In this document: piece after piece, positions 59,209-64,000 of the stretch
Layout: each line of letters begins with the position of its first letter
Numbering within the stretch: position 1 is the stretch's first letter
Assembly (NCBI GenBank): GCA_951799425.1
Contig: OX637393.1
Span: 7,882,244-7,946,243 of the forward strand
Source: Ilex aquifolium
Lineage: Eukaryota > Streptophyta > Magnoliopsida > Aquifoliales > Aquifoliaceae
DNA: 64,000 nucleotides
Direction of reading: 5' to 3'
Position numbers and translations under genes: made by a program
The notes under the pieces: generated by a model
The model's database searches: none
What the model was told of the DNA's origin: nothing
The model's input: the letters and a program-made list of their open reading frames with translations, nothing else

Positions 59209-61854
59209 ATGTCGGCTTCTTCTGGAGCCACTCGCTCCTCTGTTTCGCTACTAGGGGGTCGATCTGAAGACACCGATTTGGGGGATATTGGCGATGAAAT
59301 TGACAACTTTCCCTGCGTGGGAGAGGCCGAGGTCGGCACCGAGGAACCCCCCTCCTCCTCTTCTCCTATGCCCCCCAGACCTGATAAAGGCAAAGTTAAG
59401 GTGAGTGGAGTCGGGGTTGAAGAAAAAGTTTCGTACTTGGGGTCTGCCTTCAGGCATTCCGAGTCTGTGGGCTACAGTAAAGAAGCCCCTGAGCTAATGA
59501 AAATCTATAAGGTTCGGTATGGTTTTCCTCATGGGGTCGAGCCCTGGTGCCCAGATAAATCCGTCTACTATGTAGAACAAGTACGCAATAGGGTCTGCTT
59601 CTTTCTTGCCGCCTTTGATAACGGTCTCCGCTTTCCTTTACACCCCTTCATCAAGGCTGTTCTGCAACATTTTCATGTGTGTCCTTCCCAGATTTCCCCC
59701 AACTTCTATGGTGTCATGGTTGGTTTTCTAGTCATCTTCAGGAAGCATAAACTTGGGGTTCCTAGCGTTCCTCTATTTCTAGAGTTCTTTAACGTTAAGC
59801 CGACCTCTGAAGGCTTCTTGTATGCCTCTAAGCGTGCCAACGTTAGGCAGCTTATTTCTAACATTCCCTCCTCTCATAAGCATTGGAAGGAGCATTTCTT
59901 TTTCGTCGGGGGCACCAACTGGGAGTATAATCCTGCTGATAAGACAGACACTCTCGGTATCCCCACGGCTTGGGCTGAACCAGACAACTTGCGTGAGTCT
60001 TTTCTTGAGTCGACTGAGCTCTGGTCTGGAATTCATAGGCCTCTTGTCTTTTTCTTACTTGCACTCTTTCTTCTTTTCAGGTGAACGTTTTGAGCTCAGC
60101 CCTGAAGATAAGAAGGTGCTAGCGAAGTTGGCGAAAATCAAGCCGGAGAAGTACGCCGACCTGATTGAGTCAAGATATTTGGTGCAGCTAGGTCTGAGCC
60201 TTCCTGTGGTGACTTTAGCGATTCCATTATCTGTTTTAGGGGCTGACGAAGGTAATTTCATCGTCACTTGCTTTCCTCTCTTCATCATCTTTCCTTCTCT
60301 TCCTTTTTTTTTTTTTTTTTTTTACATTTCCCTACTTTTTCCAGATCTCCCAGGTCCTTCTACCATGAAGGCTACTCCAGAAGAGCTTCAGGCCAAAATT
60401 GCAGAGCTGATGGAGGGTGGCAGGCCTGGTAAGCGCAAGGCTCGGGTAGGCTCTGGGAGTGGTCCAAACAATCGAGCTAAAAACCCCAGATTGGAAGTGC
60501 CTCCTCCCCCCTCTGCTACTACAGAATTGGTTCCCACCAAGGCACCGCCCTCCTCATCCGGCACCCCTCAACATGCAGTCACCTCTCTTCCTCCAGTGGC
60601 CCCTCCTGGGTCGGGGCCTGCTCACAAGGGAGATCAGGCTTCCCCTTCCTCCTCTGAGGTTAAGGAAGCTTTGGGAGTGATCCCTGACCTCCAACCCGGA
60701 AAGTTCTCATACACTGCTTCTGGGAAGACTGAGAAAAAATCTGAAGGAGACGAGGATTCCTTCTTTGACAACATGGATCTTGCCGCAGGGGCTCTCTCTT
60801 CTATTTTCTCTGAGTCTGATGTTCTGAAGGCTGCTTCTATGCCTCTTGAGGAGTCTATTTCTTCAGCTCTCCAGGGGGCAGCTGTTGTAAGCGCTACCAC
60901 TTCTCCTCCTTCACCTATTTTTGTTTTGTGGACTCATGCGTTCTTTCGCTTTTTCAGGCTATCCTTCATGTGAATGGTCTACTGCATCGGGTTCGGTCCC
61001 AAGAGAGCTCTTTTCAGGTCTTGAAGAAGTATAAGACCAAGGTTTCTGAATTGTCTCTTGAGAACGAAGATCTCAGAGCTCGGGTGGGGAGCCTCAAAGA
61101 GCAGATGGAGACCCTCAAGGAGCAGACGGTGAAGCAAGCCTCCGACCTCAAACACACACTGACAGTCAAGGTCAGAGCTGAGGAGGGGGAGAAGAAAGCT
61201 CGAGATGAGCTGAAGTTGGTTAAGGAAGACCTGCAGCTTAAGGTCGAGGCGTGGTCCAAGGCTAACCAGGAGGCCTTTGATGCCAAGAAAGAGCTCATCC
61301 AGGCCAATCAAGATTATCTTGCTCTCAGTGAAGCTAACGGCAAACTCTGTGAGGAGCTCGAGGAGCAGAAAGGTTTGGTTCAACAGAAGGGCAAAGAGGT
61401 CGCTGAGCTGAGAGATGAGGCCACCACCTTGTGGGCTACTGGATGGCTGGCCTTTAGGCGCAAGGCTATCAAAGCTTTCCCAGACCTTGACTTCAATTTC
61501 TCTATCCCCACCTCAGAGGAAATGGAGGAGTCTAGCTCTGATACCGAGGAGGATACCTCAGTTTCCCGAGCTGCTACCTTGAGTCAAGACATACCTGCCC
61601 CTGGGACCTCTAGAGCTCTTTTCGTGCTTCCTGAGCCTTCAACAGTGACTCCTGAGCCCCTTGCTGCAGATCCTGTTGTTCCTGTTTCTGCACCATTTTC
61701 TGCTAACTTGGTGACTGAAGCCCTTGCCCAAAATCCGGAATCAGCGGAAGCGGGGACCCAAGACACTTCTAGTAGCTTTCTCCTTGCTTCTGTTGCTGAA
61801 GGCTCTTCTGCTGAGCTGCGAGATTCTCCAATTACTCCCCCTCCAGAAACTTAG
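59209..61854 (+). CDS. Four-exon additional gene: gypsy-type transposon domain plus coiled coil (~797 aa)
   Basis: Exons 59209-59992, 60081-60251, 60345-60886 and 60958-61854 all have GT/AG borders and join in phase to about 797 codons. The first frame is open back to 58666, but ATG 59209 (MSASSGATRSS) is preferred because the upstream part reads like a leader. Residues about 90-260 form the plant 'putative gypsy type transposon' domain (Pfam Transposase_28): YKVRYGFPHGVEPWCPD, NGLRFPLHPFIKAVLQHFHV, CPSQISPNFYGVMVGFL, HWKEHFFFVGGTNW. A short conserved exon 2 follows (ELSPEDKKVLAKLAKIKPEK), then a Pro/Ser-rich linker with a basic KRKARVG patch, then a long coiled coil in exon 4 (ENEDLRARVGSLKEQMETLK...) and a Ser/Pro/Glu-rich tail. 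No lesion seen. Function unknown; it probably belongs to the minus-strand Tat-like element as its antisense extra ORF. Confidence 0.8.
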
Positions 61855-62575
61855 ATCTTTCTAATTGTAATTTCTTTGTAAAAGATTTTTTTGAGATGTA
61901 CCCCTGACTTGGGCTAGGACCTCGTGCTACTTTGTGACATTTATCTTGTTTTTCCTTTTGCTGGTTTAGCATCCATATATATATATATATCTTTGAATTT
62001 TGATTTCAAACTGCATATATCTTTGAATTTTGATTTCAAACTGCTCACTTGCTTGCTTTGCTTTATTTGCTTTACGCAGTATATATTCCCCTCCCCCCTT
62101 TGCTTTGAGAGGTGCTGTGCATTTCTTGAAGCAGAATTACTAGATTTGAGGAATTATAGAAGACTTGGTGTTATGCCCCGTGGCATCTGCTGAGCTTTCG
62201 AGCTCGGTAGTTAGGATCTTAGAGACCCCTTCCCTCTTCTTCTTTGTTCTGAGCTGCTCAACTTGATATTTTGAACTGGCGTGCTCCTTCTGAACTGCAT
62301 AGCTATAGTTTGTTAGCCCATGAGTTCTTCCTGAGCTGTACAGCTCTTCTTGTGAACATAAAAGCTCTTACTGAGCTTTTTGGTTATTTCTGTGAACTTA
62401 AGAGGCTTTCTGAGCTTCTTGGCTCTGCTTGTCTGAACTCAAAGGTTCTTTCTGAGATGGATAACAAATTTCATTGCTCTGTTTTCCTGAGAATAGAAGA
62501 CTTTCTTCTGCGTTTCGCATTTCTTTTCCCCCTACCTTGCTTTGAGGAGTACTTTAGGCCTTCTTTAAGCAAGGC
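61855..62575 (+). other. Spacer between the two additional genes
   Basis: Contains a (TA)n tract (61977-61990), a 28-base tandem duplication ATATCTTTGAATTTTGATTT... (about 61986-62044), and a run of CTGAGCT(T/G) / GTGAACT phrases every 20-40 bases at 62190-62460. Frames at 61924-62193 and 62271-62600 are not supported as genes. Confidence 0.5.
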
Positions 62576-62582
62576 TATAAAA
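62576..62582 (+). promoter_or_regulatory. TATA box of the two-exon gene
   Basis: TATAAAA, 118 bases before ATG 62694 and 208 before ATG 62784; perfect consensus in the expected place. Confidence 0.65.
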
Positions 62583-62783
62583 CTTTCATTCGCTGCTTAA
62601 GTTTCTTTCTCCTTTGCCAAAGATACTCCTGAATTTTCTCTTGGTTTCTTCTTGATTCTTTGTGGCCGCCCTCTGCTTTCTTCGCAAGCTTTAATGGTTG
62701 TCCCCCCTTCTACTCTGTTCCGAGAAAGGACTTCGTTCGGGATTGAATGGACATGGTACCGTCGATACTTGATTCCCTCGACC

Positions 62784-63785
62784 ATGGAACCCTCTGATTT
62801 AGCGGCCATTAAGAGGCGGTTTTTTCCTGATCTTGACCTTTCCCTTAGGGTTCCTACTCCTGATGAACCCTGTAGCTTCCTTTCGCGGGGGGAGGTTTGC
62901 TTTTTCGAAGGCGCCATGGACATGGGCTTGCGCCTCCCTATTCATCCCGCCATAGGGCGTGTTCTTGCCTACTACGGCCTGTGCCCCTCTCGCCTTTCCC
63001 CACGAGGATGGGCCGCCATGGTTAGCTTCTTCCTGTTCTGCCGCCTGCATGGTCTCGGCAGGTTCCCTTTTGTTTCTGAGTTTCTATACTTCTTCGAGAT
63101 CGAAGAAGACGATGCCCCCTGTTTCAGCTTCTTCCGTTGGAGAAATTTCAGATTACGGCCTTTGGTCTTCGGTTTCCCCTCCAATCCTGAAGGTTGGTCC
63201 AGTCGCTTCTTTTTTGCTTCTGGGGAGTCCTGGCGGTCCCTTGAGGATCGTTGTCGTGAGGCTAGGATCCCACGGTCTTGGAAGAGCTTCTCTCACACTG
63301 GTAAGTTCTAGCCGACCTTTCTTGTCGGTAAGTTTTTCTTTAAATACATGTTCTTACTACATTCTGATTGTTCAGGTCCCCCTGAGCTAGATGTGCCAGA
63401 GATGGTAAGTACTGATAAGTTGCTGCTCGTCGAGCCTAGGTCTTACTCTGAGTTAATGAAGAGCGCAAACCTTTATCTGCTTGGGGCTGAGGCCACTGAA
63501 TACGAATTTTCCTTTGTCCCTTATCCGTCCTGGACTTCCTTCTCTGATTCTGATGAGAAAGAGAGTTCTGACGAGGATGGGGATACTGGTGCTAGCTCAA
63601 AGAGGCGCAGAAAGGAGGGCTCTTTTTCCCCTGACTCTCTGTCCACTATCTTTCTCACCCCAACGGGCCAAAAGCTTCTTGATTCGCTCCATAAGGCTGG
63701 GCAAGAGAGAGACGAGCTGAAGGAGGAGAATGCTCGCCTGAAGGAGGAAGTGGCCGAGCTGAAGTCTCATCTCAAGAGGAAATAA
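62784..63785 (+). CDS. Two-exon additional gene: gypsy-type transposon domain plus coiled coil (~308 aa)
   Basis: Exon 1 62784-63300, intron 63301-63375 (GTAAGT...TTCAG), exon 2 63376-63785; the codon split G/GT joins in phase. ATG 62784 sits in a perfect ACCATGG context; in-frame ATGs at 62694 and 62652 are alternatives. The N-terminal domain matches the neighbouring gene in pattern: GLRLPIHPAIGRVLAYYGL, CPSRLSPRGWAAMVSFFLF, a Phe/Tyr-rich segment, and WSSRFFFASGESW. Exon 2 has an acidic SDSDEKESSDEDGD stretch, a basic KRRRK patch that could be a nuclear signal, and a C-terminal coiled coil (ERDELKEENARLKEEVAELK) before TAA. It lacks the long middle region of the four-exon gene, so it is either a compact paralogue or a truncated relative. 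Function unknown. Confidence 0.75.
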
Positions 63786-64000
63786 GAGCTCTGCCCCTGT
63801 TTATTTTCTTCTTTCTTTGAGCGCTACCAAATTAAGACTTTCCTTGTATTTTTCTGAACATTTGTACTGTTGGATATTCCGAATGCCAGATCTTTCATTC
63901 ATTCATTTTTTTTTATGCGTGACTCTTCGTGAACTGAGGGGCTCGTCCCGAATTATGTTAGGTTATTTCAGCTCACTCTTCGTGTTCAAAACACGAACGT
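63786..64000. other. Window end, presumed interior of the minus-strand element
   Basis: 3' region of the two-exon gene. Ends with repeated GACTCTTCGTG / CACTCTTCGTG phrases. Nothing coding seen before the window stops. Confidence 0.4.

Overview
This is a transposable-element-rich, AT-rich piece of plant nuclear DNA, almost certainly from a eudicot. The evidence is one intron-containing plant hormone gene, Tat-type Ty3/gypsy LTR retrotransposons, a plant-type Helitron, a tRNA-derived SINE family and many MITEs. I cannot name the species.

Layout. 1-8131: AT-rich repeats and several inverted-repeat (MITE-like) elements, no credible gene. 8132-18642: a 10.5-kb Helitron with recognisable 5' TC end, 3' hairpin and CTAG end, inserted between A and T. 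It carries a decayed Rep/helicase gene (about 11.7-16.6 kb), AC-rich arrays and two tandem-repeat blocks. 18643-22464: a SINE tail, a TIR element and a 367-bp CACTA-type MITE with a CAA target duplication. 22470-33127: a complete 10.7-kb Tat-lineage LTR retrotransposon with two LTRs of about 960 bp, a perfect 5-bp target duplication (GAGAG), a broken gag-pol on the plus strand and a multi-exon antisense gene between pol and the 3' LTR. 33128-41400: a 1.3-kb non-autonomous hAT element, further hAT and TA-type MITEs, and SINE pieces. 41447-44141: the only recognisable host gene, a three-exon gibberellin 2-oxidase, with MITE material in intron 2 and a MULE-type MITE just downstream. 44.5-57.8 kb: SINE copies, LTR remnants, a hAT MITE with a perfect 8-bp duplication, a solo LTR related to the 22-33 kb element, a hAT transposase fragment and a 1-kb non-autonomous Helitron. 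57841-64000: the 3' LTR end of a second, minus-strand Tat-like element. Two plus-strand genes follow it (59209-61854 with 4 exons, 62784-63785 with 2 exons), both apparently intact and spliced in phase. They encode the same 'putative gypsy-type transposon' domain followed by coiled coils.

How the parts relate. The three additional (antisense relative to pol) genes share one N-terminal fold signature and one architecture, and each has its own TATA-like box. In the 22-33 kb element, gag-pol has about eight in-frame stops and two frameshifts although its two LTRs differ by only about two dozen substitutions by eye. It was therefore probably already defective when it last moved, and copied in trans. 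The Helitron protein is also decayed. The GA2ox gene is the only gene with a clear cellular role: inactivation of bioactive gibberellins.

All identities below come from reading motifs, without any database search.
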